Positions 17,913-27,121 of a stretch of DNA of 64,000 nt are shown here, piece by piece. Numbering within the stretch: the stretch's first letter is position 1; every line of letters starts with the position of its first letter. The notes beneath the pieces are model-generated. The model had not been told where the DNA came from. It searched no databases and saw only the letters and a list, made by a program, of their open reading frames with translations. A program made the position numbers and the translations under genes. The DNA comes from Wolbachia endosymbiont (group A) of Rhinocyllus conicus. GTDB taxonomy: Bacteria > Pseudomonadota > Alphaproteobacteria > Rickettsiales > Anaplasmataceae. Location: positions 1,364,001 to 1,428,000 of the forward strand of contig NZ_OX366349.1 in assembly GCF_947250775.1 (NCBI RefSeq). The letters are read 5' to 3'.

Positions 17913-17970
17913 AGTTTTTTAGAGTATCTAATCTTATTGTTATTATAATTGGGTTTGGTAGCATTGTGTT

Positions 17971-18642
17971 ATGGAAGATAAATTGCTTGAATCAGTAAAA
18001 AACAAAAGTTATTTCAGTAAAGCAGTCGAATGGTACTGCCATAGGTATCTGTTTTGTGTAGCAGAAAGATCTTGGATGGCATTAATAGTATCGCTTCTCC
18101 TAGTATGCTTATGTTTATTAATATTAAACATATACCTGTTATTTCCTGTTAAAAAAGATTTAAATTTTGTGAAGTACATGAACCACACAGAAGATGAGTT
18201 CTCTGCAATGCATAAGCTTAGTTTCAGTAAAAAGGAAGATGAATACACTTCCACAGCGAGGTACTTAATAAGTAAATACATTGAAATATACGAGTCCATT
18301 AAGATCGTTGAACCGAAGTACCAAGAAAATTTTATAAGAAACAATTCTATACATAAAATCTATCAAGGCTTTCAGGAAAAAACGAACAATGAAGCTGTTA
18401 GTTCACCTTCATCCAAAAGAAAAACTGCCAACATAAATGTAATAACATTATCTATTGATCGATCGACCAAGGACTTAGTTACATTTGCTGGAAATGCTAC
18501 TGTAGTTTTTACAACCGAGCAAAATAAGGAGGTGAAAGATCATACTGTGGAGATTAGCTTCACTTTGTCGAATATAAAAGCAACTCTGGCTGGTATAATA
18601 CCATTTAAATTTATTGTTAATGGTTATAAATACAGATTTTAA
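17971..18642 (+). CDS. VirB8-like type IV secretion protein
   Basis: 223 residues with bitopic VirB8 topology: a cytoplasmic N-terminus (YFSKAVEWYCHRYLFCVAERS), one membrane helix at about 36-56, then a periplasmic domain. The C-terminus IIPFKFIVNGYKYRF resembles the end of VirB8 domains. VirB8 is an inner-membrane nucleating component of the T4SS channel. No other vir gene is nearby, so this is a stand-alone copy such as Rickettsiales often carry. The sequence is divergent and the call depends mainly on topology and the terminal motif. Confidence 0.68.
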   Translation: MEDKLLESVKNKSYFSKAVEWYCHRYLFCVAERSWMALIVSLLLVCLCLLILNIYLLFPVKKDLNFVKYMNHTEDEFSAMHKLSFSKKEDEYTSTARYLISKYIEIYESIKIVEPKYQENFIRNNSIHKIYQGFQEKTNNEAVSSPSSKRKTANINVITLSIDRSTKDLVTFAGNATVVFTTEQNKEVKDHTVEISFTLSNIKATLAGIIPFKFIVNGYKYRF

Positions 18643-20135
18643 AATATTACTTGGTAGCTAAAAAAAATAACTAAAGTGCATGTAGCAGTAATAACTGGAG
18701 GTAAAACTAGAAGAATTGGCGTTTTTTTAATAAAGTAATTCTGAGAAGGTTTTAAGAAAAAGGCATTGTAAATTATCGGTAAAAAGTACAGAGCGTTAAG
18801 TATAGTACTAACAATTAACACTAGAGTTACAAACACAGAAAGTATTACATTGCCAGAGTTGAAAACAGCTTGAAAAATGAGAAATTTACCCCAAAAAGTC
18901 GGAGCAGGCGGCACCCCTATCATAGACAATGCACCTATAGCAAATGCTGTCATGTTAATTGGCATACTGCGTCCTATACCGTGAATCTTATCTATATATT
19001 TCTCACCTGTTTTCGTTATTATTGCTCCGGCAATGAAAAACAAAGTGATTTTTGCAAATGCGTGGCAAACTAATTGAAAAATTGCAACCCTCATGCTGAG
19101 CTCACTAAAAATTGAAGCAAATAATATAATATACGACAATTGAGAGATGGTAGAGTAAGCAAGCAATTTCTTTAATTCTTTTTGCTTTAATGCAATCAAT
19201 GATGCAGTAATAATAGTAAATCCAGCAGCGTACGGAAGCCACCCTCCAGCAAACCAATTTTGCTGCACAAAACGTTGTATGTTATCGACGCCGAAAGTGT
19301 ATAATATAACTTTTATGATGATGAAAACTCCGGATTTCACAACAGCAACAGCATGTAATAGTGCACTCACAGGAGTTGGTGCAACCATTGCTTTTGGTAA
19401 CCAAAAATGCATTGGCATTAATGCAGCTTTTCCTATTCCATAAATCAGCATAGCAAAACACACTGCAATGAAAGTGATGAGTGAAGTATCAAATTTGAAT
19501 ATTCCACCACTTACAAAGTCTAAAGTATGAAATTCATTATATAAAAGGCCTATTGCAGGAAAAAATAATACTAAAGAAGAGAAAAATAGCACGCCAAAGT
19601 AATAGCGCCCTGCAATCATTGATTCATTTGTTGAGTTGTAAGTAACCAGAGGGTATGTACTAATAGTTAGAAGCTCATAAAAAACAAATGTAGTGAGCAA
19701 ATCTCCAGAAAAAGCAATAAACATTGCACAGCTAATCGATATTGAAAAAAAGCATAGAAAACTTGAGTGATTGCTATCAGCATAGTTATTCTGCATATAA
19801 CATATTGCGTATATACTGGTTAGTATCCATAAAAACGATATTAATAAACTGAATATTACTCCGGTAGACTCTAGCTTTAAACTAATGTGCAAATTATTAC
19901 CAAAATCCATGAGAATAAATTGAGAATGATCACCATATACCCAATATAAAGTGCACAGACACGTATACGTAAACAGAAGTACAGAAGAAGTGACAGTAAT
20001 ACTATTGTTCACTCTGGACCATTTACCAGTAAAAAAGGTAACAAAAGCACTTAAAAGCGGAATCAACGCAGTAATTAATAAATAATTCTCGGTAATTGAA
20101 AATGGTAAGGAAAGATACATTAAGATATAGTCCAT
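18639..20135 (-). CDS. Proton-pumping antiporter/NADH dehydrogenase membrane subunit (MrpD/NuoM/NuoN family)
   Basis: 498 residues with about 14 membrane helices. The family core is clear: FVFYELLTISTYPLV with the membrane Glu, GKAALMPMHFWLPKAMVAPTPVSALLHAVAVVKSG with the key Lys, LKKLLAYSTISQLSYI, and the LVCHAFAKITLFFIAGAI segment. It could be an Mrp antiporter D subunit or an orphan respiratory-type proton channel. It overlaps the convergent VirB8-like gene by 4 bases. No other mrp or nuo gene is adjacent here. Confidence 0.88.
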   Translation of the reverse strand: MDYILMYLSLPFSITENYLLITALIPLLSAFVTFFTGKWSRVNNSITVTSSVLLFTYTCLCTLYWVYGDHSQFILMDFGNNLHISLKLESTGVIFSLLISFLWILTSIYAICYMQNNYADSNHSSFLCFFSISISCAMFIAFSGDLLTTFVFYELLTISTYPLVTYNSTNESMIAGRYYFGVLFFSSLVLFFPAIGLLYNEFHTLDFVSGGIFKFDTSLITFIAVCFAMLIYGIGKAALMPMHFWLPKAMVAPTPVSALLHAVAVVKSGVFIIIKVILYTFGVDNIQRFVQQNWFAGGWLPYAAGFTIITASLIALKQKELKKLLAYSTISQLSYIILFASIFSELSMRVAIFQLVCHAFAKITLFFIAGAIITKTGEKYIDKIHGIGRSMPINMTAFAIGALSMIGVPPAPTFWGKFLIFQAVFNSGNVILSVFVTLVLIVSTILNALYFLPIIYNAFFLKPSQNYFIKKTPILLVLPPVITATCTLVIFFSYQVIF

Positions 20136-20230
20136 TAAATTTTCTGCTTAGGTAAAGCTAGAATTATACTCAAATCATAGAAAAACTGCTATGTTTTTTT
20201 GGTAAACTAGTTGTTTGTGTATGCTATAGC

Positions 20231-20360
20231 TATACCGCCGCGGTATCTCTAGATCCCGCTAACTAGTAGCGGGATGACGAATTTGTCGTTACGTCATACC
20301 GCGATTCATTCGCGGTATCTCATCCGCTAACTAGTAGCGGGATGACGAATTTGTTGTTTT
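20231..20360. repeat. Palindromic element cluster
   Basis: Two stem-loop units of the type ATCCCGCTAACTAGTAGCGGGAT joined to TACCGCGATTCATTCGCGGTAT-like palindromes (each more fully described by position: about 20252-20285 and 20296-20345). The same elements recur throughout the window. Confidence 0.85.
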
Positions 20361-20433
20361 TCAAATTGTAGGTAAACATACTGTAATTGTATTGAACAAT
20401 TTAAGTTGTCATTCCAGCGCGTGACGCTGGAAT

Positions 20434-20759
20434 GGCTTTGTTGCATCGCTAGCTATGATGGATTAAAGATAAAAAAGATGGAGAATATCAGTAGCTTATT
20501 ATTCTGGTATTTATAACAAGAACGGTCAGTGAATACCTAAATTTGAGTAAAAGAAATTTCACTACCACTCACTAATCCGGCTAAAATTCAAGAATTTCAA
20601 TGCTTTAGCTATTTTCAATAGAATTAAGTTTATTAATATAAATAATAAATTACTATTCTTAAATTTGATCAGATTGATTGCAAAAAAACAAGATTTTCAA
20701 TAGGTTGCTTATAATCCTAGCTATAGTTAGCCTTTCATAAGTAGCGATGCAACAAAGCC
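20434..20759 (+). mobile_element. 326-bp MITE, copy 1
   Basis: The left end is GGCTTTGTTGCATCGCT and the right end is its inverted form. The interior has no gene. It appears identical to copies at 27353, 35956 and 51260, and to the inverted copy at 55121. Unlike the others, its flanks do not match: CGCTGGAAT on the left and ATCCTATGG on the right. It probably formed by recombination between two copies, or its flank has been rearranged since insertion. Confidence 0.92.
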
Positions 20760-20798
20760 ATCCTATGGTCAAGCCATAGGATGACAAAAGAGTAAACT

Positions 20799-21185
20799 TT
20801 ATCTGTGTGAGCTATAGACGCAAATTATAACAAATGCAGTAGCGTAATCTCCATCGTCACTCAGAGAAAGATGAATCTTGTAGTCCTTTGAGATGAAATC
20901 CTTTCTGACAGCAATATATGGTTTTCCTCTTACATCGCTGTATATTTCTATATCTTTCATTATAATGCCCTGGCTAAATCCAGTACCTCGTGCTTTAACA
21001 AAAGCTTCTTTTGCTGCAAAGCGTTTGGCAAAATACCTTGCTCGCATTTCTTGACTATTATACTTTCTACTTAGCTCTATTTCTTTTTCAGTGTAGATTC
21101 TATTGAGAAATTTTTCCCCGTATTTTTGTAATATTCTCAATACTCTTGGTATATATACTATGTCAGTGCCGATACCGCGTATCAT
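20799..21185 (-). CDS. acpS: Holo-[acyl-carrier-protein] synthase
   Basis: 128 residues, normal length. The two family motifs are RGIGTDIVYIPRV at the N-terminus, with the metal-binding Asp, and AKRFAAKEAFVKARGTGF in the centre. AcpS transfers 4'-phosphopantetheine from CoA to ACP for fatty-acid synthesis. It overlaps the end of proS by 4 bases, so the two are translationally coupled. The C-terminus runs up to the palindromic/MITE region. Confidence 0.95.
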   Translation of the reverse strand: MIRGIGTDIVYIPRVLRILQKYGEKFLNRIYTEKEIELSRKYNSQEMRARYFAKRFAAKEAFVKARGTGFSQGIIMKDIEIYSDVRGKPYIAVRKDFISKDYKIHLSLSDDGDYATAFVIICVYSSHR

Positions 21186-22450
21186 TTTGTGCTAAAGCGA
21201 TTTATTGCTTCCTCAATCTGCATTTCTTTTACCTCTCCAGTTGCTCTATTTTTTACTTCAACTATATTTTCATCTATTGCCTTTTTTCCAACAATTATTT
21301 GCCACGGCAAGCCTATCAGATCCATTCTAGAAAATTTTACTCCTATACTTCTTTCCGTATCATCGTAAAGCACTTCATCACTTTTCAAAGCTTTGTATAT
21401 TTTATCTGCAGCCTCCGTTACTTTCGTTTGTAAATTGATTAAACCAATTCTGAAAGGAGCCACCGATTCTGGCCAGATAATTCCTTTATCATCATGAAAA
21501 GCTTCTATTATTGCACCAACAAGTCTTGAAACCCCAATGCCATACGAACCCATATGTATATTGACATTTTTTCCATCTTGAGAAGTAACACTTGCTTTCA
21601 TAGGCTTTGAATATTTGTCGCCAAAATAAAAAATATGCCCTATTTCAATACCTTTACTAACATTTAACTGCTCTTGTGATATAGGGCAAGTCTCAGGATC
21701 ATGCATATCATCTGCAACTGCGTATATACTCTTTAAACTTTCAATATCTTCACTTTCTAGTAGTTCAGAAAATTTATTGTCATAATATAAAGTGCTCTCA
21801 CCAGTGTTTGCCAATATATGAAACTCGTGGCTCAAATTTCCTCCAATTGGCCCAGTGTCCGCTCTCACTCCAATTGGAGTAAGTCCCATGCGTTTGAAGA
21901 TTTTTATGTAAGTTTTGTACATCAAATTATATGAATTCAGTGCACCTTCGTAATCTACATCAAAACTGTATGCATCCTTCATCAGAAATTCCCTACCCCT
22001 CATAACACCATAACGTGGTCTTACCTCATCACGGAATTTCCACTGGATATGATACAAACAAAGTGGCAAATCTTTGTAACTTTTTACCACATCTCTAATT
22101 AGATCAGTTGCTACCTCCTCATGCGTTGGACCGAAAAGCATATCTTCCTCATGCCTATCCCTTATACGTAGCATTTCCTTACCGTAATCATCGTAACGTC
22201 CCGATTCTCGCCAAAGATTTGCTGGTTGCACACAAGGCATTAATGCTTCAATTGCACCAGATTTATCCATTTCATCTCTGATAATATCTTCAATATTCTT
22301 AAGCACGCGCAGACCAAGCGGCAACCACGTATAGATGCCAGATGCTATCTGCTTTATTAAACCTGCACGTAAAGAATATTGATGGGAGATAATTTTAGCA
22401 TGGGTAGGCTTTTCCTTTAGAGTTGGTAGGTAATATTTGGATAAACGCAT
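21182..22450 (-). CDS. proS: Prolyl-tRNA synthetase
   Basis: 422 residues, the short alphaproteobacterial type without the inserted editing domain. Class II motifs are present: GIYTWLPLGLRVLKNIEDIIR, motif 2 RDEVRPRYGVMRGREFLMKDAYSF, and motif 3 GSYGIGVSRLVGAIIE. The C-terminal anticodon-binding domain follows (LINLQTKVTEAADKIYKAL, WQIIVGKKAIDE). It charges tRNA-Pro. It is followed by acpS with a 4-base overlap. Confidence 0.97.
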   Translation of the reverse strand: MRLSKYYLPTLKEKPTHAKIISHQYSLRAGLIKQIASGIYTWLPLGLRVLKNIEDIIRDEMDKSGAIEALMPCVQPANLWRESGRYDDYGKEMLRIRDRHEEDMLFGPTHEEVATDLIRDVVKSYKDLPLCLYHIQWKFRDEVRPRYGVMRGREFLMKDAYSFDVDYEGALNSYNLMYKTYIKIFKRMGLTPIGVRADTGPIGGNLSHEFHILANTGESTLYYDNKFSELLESEDIESLKSIYAVADDMHDPETCPISQEQLNVSKGIEIGHIFYFGDKYSKPMKASVTSQDGKNVNIHMGSYGIGVSRLVGAIIEAFHDDKGIIWPESVAPFRIGLINLQTKVTEAADKIYKALKSDEVLYDDTERSIGVKFSRMDLIGLPWQIIVGKKAIDENIVEVKNRATGEVKEMQIEEAINRFSTK

Positions 22451-22579
22451 ATAATAGACCTGATTGTATTAAGTAATCTTAATACAATCAGACCTGTAGG
22501 TAAACTTATTTTGAAAAAGAAGGGAAGTGTGTGGTACTTCCCTTGATAATTTTATAGCTACCGTGGTCTTGGTACAACA

Positions 22580-22670
22580 TTTTCATCCCGCTAACAAGTA
22601 GCGGGATGACGATTGTCAGGGTGTCATCCCAGCGCCCCTATGATGTCATCCGAGTAGCTGACACTGGGAT
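22580..22670. repeat. Palindromic elements used as IS target
   Basis: ATCCCGCTAACAAGTAGCGGGAT is followed by degenerate CATCCCAGCG and CACTGGGAT half-elements. The first IS copy starts directly after the CACTGGGAT. Confidence 0.75.
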
Positions 22671-23759
22671 GGCTTTGTTGCATCGCTCAAGTGAAAAGAA
22701 CTGGCAGTTACTGACAAAATTCATTATAAATAGCCATTTAACTGTTGAAGAAAAAATATGCCACAAAAAATGAGAGTCAGTAACTGCCATGAATATAACA
22801 AATTTCTCCAAGAAAGAGGAAGCATTTTTTGTTATATCAATGACGCCATAGAAAATTGGTACGAGAATTGTCCAAAAATGCAGGGCGGCAACTATATTTA
22901 TAGTGATAAAGTTGTGATTTTGGTGCATATAATCGTCAGTTTCTTTAGAATTGGTTTAAGACAAACAGTCGGGTTTATAAAAGGGTATTTGCAACAAATA
23001 GGAAGAGATTTGGCAGTTATCAGCTATTCACAAGCATCAAGAAGGTTTAAGAAACTTAATATTAAGATAAATGATTGCAGAATTGATAAAAATAATATGG
23101 AAGATATCGAAATTGCTATGGACAGTACAGGAATTAGTATATACAACAACACTCCTGGTCACAGCAAGGAAAATAGCACTGACAGAAAATATCGTGGCTA
23201 TGAGCAAACGAGAAAATTGCACGTAATGTTGAATATAAACAACAAAAAAGCCATAGCTGTAAAATACAGTAACGGTGTCTACTCTGATCACTATGGAGCT
23301 TGTGATTTGCTAAAAGAAGTTGATTTTCAGCATGCCATAAAAGCACTATATGCAGATAGAGCATGTGATAGGCACAAGTTTTATAAGTTGTGTAACGAAT
23401 ATGATATAAAGACAAAAATTCCACCAATAAACAATGCGGCAGAACATCCAGAAATAGATTATATGTCTGACAGGAATGCTGCTATTAGGTTAATAAAACT
23501 ATACGGTGAAGATGGCATGAAAGAATGGAAAAAAGAAGTAAATTATGGGAAAAGATCTTATATTGAAGGGTTTTTCTCAAGATTAAAGCAAATATTCGGA
23601 TTTAGTTTTAGGAATAAATCTGAGATAAATCGAGAAAAAGAACTGCTAATCAAATGCTATTTGCTTAATAAATTCACTGATATTGGTATGGCTAAATTTG
23701 AGATAGTTACATGAATTTACCATAAATCACCATCTCATAAAGTGTGATGCAACAAAGCC
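22671..23759 (+). mobile_element. IS5-family insertion sequence (IS903-like), copy 1, 1089 bp
   Basis: The terminal inverted repeats begin GGCTTTGTTGCATC on both sides. It carries one 318-residue transposase. The flanks are CACTGGGAT on the left and ATCCCAGTG on the right, which are inverse complements rather than a direct duplication, unlike the other two copies. Internal sequence is nearly identical to the copy at 51709. Confidence 0.93.
22758..23714 (+). CDS. IS5-family transposase, copy 1
   Basis: 318 residues with the DDE triad: Asp122 in AMDSTGI, Asp200 in LYADRAC and Glu270 in RSYIEGFFSRLKQ, the last in the IS5-type Y-x2-R/E-x-F-x-R context. The N-terminal domain (FFRIGLRQTVGFIKGYLQQIG) is helical and probably binds the ends. 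It would catalyse cut-and-paste transposition. The protein is identical to that at 51796. An intact frame and a single ORF fit the IS903 group, which makes 9-bp duplications. Confidence 0.93.
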   Translation: MPQKMRVSNCHEYNKFLQERGSIFCYINDAIENWYENCPKMQGGNYIYSDKVVILVHIIVSFFRIGLRQTVGFIKGYLQQIGRDLAVISYSQASRRFKKLNIKINDCRIDKNNMEDIEIAMDSTGISIYNNTPGHSKENSTDRKYRGYEQTRKLHVMLNINNKKAIAVKYSNGVYSDHYGACDLLKEVDFQHAIKALYADRACDRHKFYKLCNEYDIKTKIPPINNAAEHPEIDYMSDRNAAIRLIKLYGEDGMKEWKKEVNYGKRSYIEGFFSRLKQIFGFSFRNKSEINREKELLIKCYLLNKFTDIGMAKFEIVT

Positions 23760-24099
23760 ATCCCAGTGTCTGGGCACTGGGATGACAAAAAAGGGGCTAC
23801 TCGGATGACAAAGAAATAGGCACTGGGATGACAAAAAAGGGGCTACTCGGATGACAAAGAAATAGGCACTGGGATGACGAGAAAGGAGTACTGGAATGAC
23901 ACCTACGCACGCTCACTTTGTCATTCCAGCGTGTGACCAGAAAAAACATAGACCCCAAGTGTCAGCTACTTGAACAACATCACTTTGCTTAAAAATTGCA
24001 ACGTTTGTACACGGTATGACGTTAGCTATTGTGCTACACCTTTCCCCTTTCCCCTGAAACTAAAATCTATATACTTAACTTTAGAAACTTCAAAATACG
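23760..24099. repeat. Intergenic tandem and palindromic repeats
   Basis: A 46-bp unit starting GGCACTGGGATGAC is repeated directly at 23773-23818 and 23819-23864, followed by a partial third copy. CATTCCAGCG and GTGACCAG half-palindromes follow. The last ~100 bases before the ABC gene show no gene or clear RNA. Confidence 0.8.
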
Positions 24100-25815
24100 A
24101 TGCGATCTAATATTAGAGAGTTATTTTGCTATATAAAGCCTAATCTATCTTATTTCATCATAGCTTTTATTGCAGTTTTATTTTCAGCCTTAACGATCCT
24201 CCTCTTTGGCAGAGGCTTAAGCAACATAATTGATTCTGGCACAGAGCACGATTTTACTACCAAACTATTAGTTGCAATACTTATAGTTTTAGCCATTTCT
24301 CTCACTGCATTTACTCGGTTATATTTCATTGGCATTGGCAGCGAGAAAGTTATCGCAAGAATCAGATATGACTTATATAGCAGTATCACTGACTTGCAAC
24401 CAAGTTTCTTTGAGAACACAGGCGTACAAGATGTTATCTCAGCACTCATTACTGATACCTCTGCGCTGCAATCAATAATAAATAGCAGCCTACTCACCAT
24501 ATTGCGAAATTTTGTAATATTAATTGGCAGTGTTGCCATGTTATTATATACAAATCTGCACCTAACTGCGTATGCAGCCGCAATAGTACCTATACTACTC
24601 ATTATTATGACCTCATTTGGAAAAAAAGTGCGTAGCTATGCACGCTTTGCCCAGGATAAATTAAGTGAGCTTGCATCACTTAGTGAGGAAAATTTTCGAT
24701 CTATAGTGACTATCAAATCGTTTGTACTCGAAGAAAATGAAAAAACCCGTTTTAAGGAGTATTTAAACTCAGTATCAAAATCATACGTAAAATTAGTACT
24801 CTTGCGTGCTATTTTAGTAACTCTAGTTATCACGTGTGTGATAGGTTCACTAGTTGTTTTGCTCTTTTTTGGTATTAAAGAAGTCTTAAGCAATAATATA
24901 ACTATTGGAGAACTCTCCTCATTTGTGTTTTATTCAGCGCTTGCGGCAGGAGCTATAAATAATTTGAGCGATAATATCAGTGATTTACAACGAGGTCTTG
25001 GAATAGTAGAGCGTTTATTTGAATTTAAAAATATGAAAAGCTCTATAGCAGATGCCAATGATCCTATAAAAATTTGTAGTGTTCAAAAAGGAATTTCGTT
25101 TAATGGCGTGACATTTTTTTATGAATCTCAGTCTGATAAGCCAGCGTTAAATAACATATCATTTTCTATAAAGGCAGGTCAAGTAGTATCAATTGTTGGA
25201 CCATCTGGCAGTGGTAAAAGCACCATTTTAAAACTTCTGCTCCGTTTTCATGATCCAAGCAGAGGCAGCATTACTATCGATGGGCACAATATTAAGTCAA
25301 TTGCGTTAAATGACCTCAGATTGTTGTTTGGCTTAGTGCCACAAGATAACATAATATTCTCTTGCTCAATAATGGAAAATATACTATATGGCAAACCTGG
25401 TGCTGAATATGAAGAAGTGAAGCAAGCAGCTATCAGCGCTTATGCGATGGAATTTATTGATAAGCTGCCTGATAAATTTGATACATTTGTAGGAAAAAGA
25501 GGATTAAAACTTTCTGAAGGACAAAAACAACGTATTATAATAGCAAGAGCCATACTCAAAAACCCTCAGGTTTTAATACTGGATGAAGCAACCTCTGCCC
25601 TTGATTATAAAAGTGAGAACCTCGTGCAAAAAGCATTAAGCAAGTTAATGCAAAACAGAACAACGATCGTAATTACACACAGACTATCAACTGCACTTAA
25701 AACTGACAAGATTATAGTAATTAATCACGGAAAAGTAGAAGAAGTAGGGACTCATGACTCCCTAATAAGTAAAGACGGGTTGTATGCAAAACTGGCGAAG
25801 ATACAGTGGAATTGA
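24100..25815 (+). CDS. ABC exporter, fused membrane and ATPase domains
   Basis: 571 residues. The N-terminal ~310 form six membrane helices (ABC type IV exporter). The ATPase domain follows with Walker A GPSGSGKST at about 367-375, Q-loop LVPQDNI, signature LSEGQKQR at about 470-477, Walker B VLILDEATSALD at about 489-500, and the H-loop in VITHRLST. As a half-transporter it would work as a homodimer. The substrate cannot be read from sequence; MsbA-type lipid or multidrug export are the usual roles. Confidence 0.92.
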   Translation: MRSNIRELFCYIKPNLSYFIIAFIAVLFSALTILLFGRGLSNIIDSGTEHDFTTKLLVAILIVLAISLTAFTRLYFIGIGSEKVIARIRYDLYSSITDLQPSFFENTGVQDVISALITDTSALQSIINSSLLTILRNFVILIGSVAMLLYTNLHLTAYAAAIVPILLIIMTSFGKKVRSYARFAQDKLSELASLSEENFRSIVTIKSFVLEENEKTRFKEYLNSVSKSYVKLVLLRAILVTLVITCVIGSLVVLLFFGIKEVLSNNITIGELSSFVFYSALAAGAINNLSDNISDLQRGLGIVERLFEFKNMKSSIADANDPIKICSVQKGISFNGVTFFYESQSDKPALNNISFSIKAGQVVSIVGPSGSGKSTILKLLLRFHDPSRGSITIDGHNIKSIALNDLRLLFGLVPQDNIIFSCSIMENILYGKPGAEYEEVKQAAISAYAMEFIDKLPDKFDTFVGKRGLKLSEGQKQRIIIARAILKNPQVLILDEATSALDYKSENLVQKALSKLMQNRTTIVITHRLSTALKTDKIIVINHGKVEEVGTHDSLISKDGLYAKLAKIQWN

Positions 25816-25927
25816 AAGAAAATTTACATCATATCGTTAGTTGATATGCTAGATTTATAATTAAAGTTATTAAATTTTTAATCATTTTAATTTATAATAA
25901 TCTTATAGTATTTTTTTAAGGATCATT

Positions 25928-26137
25928 ATGACTTATCATTACAGTAATTTACCAAAACTACCATTTACGGGTTATAATTTGCCAGCTTTACCAGCACCAG
26001 TATCGAACTGTGCACAAGCTTGTGCACCTGCATACGCACCTTGTGCTACTAATTCGTGCCACAATCATTTTAACTCATATCATAACTATTATGACACATG
26101 TTATAATCCTTGTGATGAATTTGGGTTTCTTTATTAG
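25928..26137 (+). CDS. Small Cys/Pro/His-rich protein, family member 1
   Basis: 69 residues. The N-terminus is MTYHYSNLPKLPFTGY, then an LPALPAPVSN motif, then a Cys-rich block (CAQACAPAYAPCATNSC) and a His/Asn/Tyr block (HNHFNSYHNYYDTCYNPC). AAGGATC precedes the ATG. No family is recognised; Cys spacing could support disulfides or metal binding. The gene and its flanks are tandemly repeated at 26501, and the same start and leader are used by the gene at 27122. Confidence 0.75.
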   Translation: MTYHYSNLPKLPFTGYNLPALPAPVSNCAQACAPAYAPCATNSCHNHFNSYHNYYDTCYNPCDEFGFLY

Positions 26138-26164
26138 AAGATTGTTTTTAAACAACTCATAAAC

Positions 26165-26213
26165 GCACGTCTAGCTATACGTGCTTCCAAGAGCACATGG
26201 TTTCCCATGTGCT
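26165..26213 (+). terminator. Paired stem-loops after family member 1
   Basis: GCACGT pairs with ACGTGC (26165-26184), followed by AGCACATGG pairing with CCATGTGCT (26192-26213). The second copy of the unit at about 26779-26835 keeps both stems with compensatory changes. A strong T run is missing, so termination is likely but not certain. Confidence 0.55.
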
Positions 26214-26500
26214 TCACATTTTGCTTGAAAATATAATAAACAGGTGCTTACTTGTTATTCACAGTAACCATATATTACAATTTATTTCAGCAACACGACT
26301 AATTTGACTACTGACAGCTTCTTCTTGGAATCTTATCATTATTCTACCATAGTAAAACTTTTAACTCTAATATCTGCTACATTAAAGTCGTATTTTGAAA
26401 TGTACTGTAAGTTTGTATATGCTAATTTTAGCCTCAAAATTATTAAATCATTAACTTTTTTATCCTATAATAATCTCATAGTATTTTTTTAAGGATCATT

Positions 26501-26752
26501 ATGACTTATCATTACAGTAATTTACCAAAACTACCATTTACGGGTTATAATTTGCCAGCTTTACCAGCACCAGTATCGAACATGGCTTATAATTTGCCAG
26601 CTTTACCAGCACCAGTATCGAACTGTGCACAAGCTTGTGCACCTGCATACGCACCTTGTGCTACTAATTCGTGCCACAATCATTTTAACTCATATCATAA
26701 CTATCATGACACATGTCATAATCCTTGTGATGAATTTGGGTTTCTTTATTAG
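26501..26752 (+). CDS. Small Cys/Pro/His-rich protein, family member 2
   Basis: 83 residues, the same as member 1 except for a 14-residue in-frame duplication of the YNLPALPAPVSN motif and two Tyr/His changes near the end. Duplication of a whole motif without frame change suggests the protein is made and tolerates length variation. A TATAAT at 26466-26471 may be the -10 element. The C-terminal CDEFGFLY is unchanged. Confidence 0.75.
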   Translation: MTYHYSNLPKLPFTGYNLPALPAPVSNMAYNLPALPAPVSNCAQACAPAYAPCATNSCHNHFNSYHNYHDTCHNPCDEFGFLY

Positions 26753-26778
26753 AAGATTGTTTTTAAACAACTCATAAA

Positions 26779-26835
26779 CGCGTGTCTAGCTATACGCGCT
26801 TCCAAGAGCACATGGGTGTTATTCAACCCATGTGT
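26779..26835 (+). terminator. Paired stem-loops after family member 2
   Basis: GCGTGT pairs with ACGCGC; relative to copy 1 an A-T pair became G-C and a C-G became a T-G wobble. The second stem (CACATGGGT with ACCCATGTG) is longer than in copy 1 with a new loop. Both stems are conserved, which supports an RNA function such as termination or 3' protection. Confidence 0.55.
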
Positions 26836-27121
26836 TTCACATTTTGCTTGAGAGGATAAGCAAGTTGTTATTCGCAGTGGCTATAGCAGTTCTACCAAAA
26901 TTTATTTCAGCAACACAACTAATTTGACTACTGACAGCTCTTTCTTGGAATCTTATCATTATTCTGCCATAGTAAAACTTCCAACTCTAATATCTGCTAC
27001 ATTAAAATCGTATTTTGAAATGTACTGTAAGTTTGTGTATGCTAGTTTTAACCTTAGAATTATTAAATCATTAACTTTTTTATCCTATAATAATTCAATA
27101 GTTACTTTTTAAAGGATTTTT

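Larger units (their letters stand above)
25860..27121 (+). repeat. Tandem segmental duplication containing the small-gene family
   Basis: Gene plus downstream hairpins plus the next gene's leader form a unit of 573 bp (25928 to 26501) and 621 bp (26501 to 27122). The leader before the second gene (about 26290-26500) is repeated before the third (about 26905-27121), including the TCCTATAATAAT -10-like sequence. The unit has evidently amplified by unequal exchange. Confidence 0.88.

Noticed and set aside
26304..27112. Paired 62-residue frames (26304 and 26924) upstream of the small Cys-rich genes
   Set aside because: They lie over the leader and -10 region of the duplicated unit, lack ribosome sites, and are similar only because the unit is duplicated.
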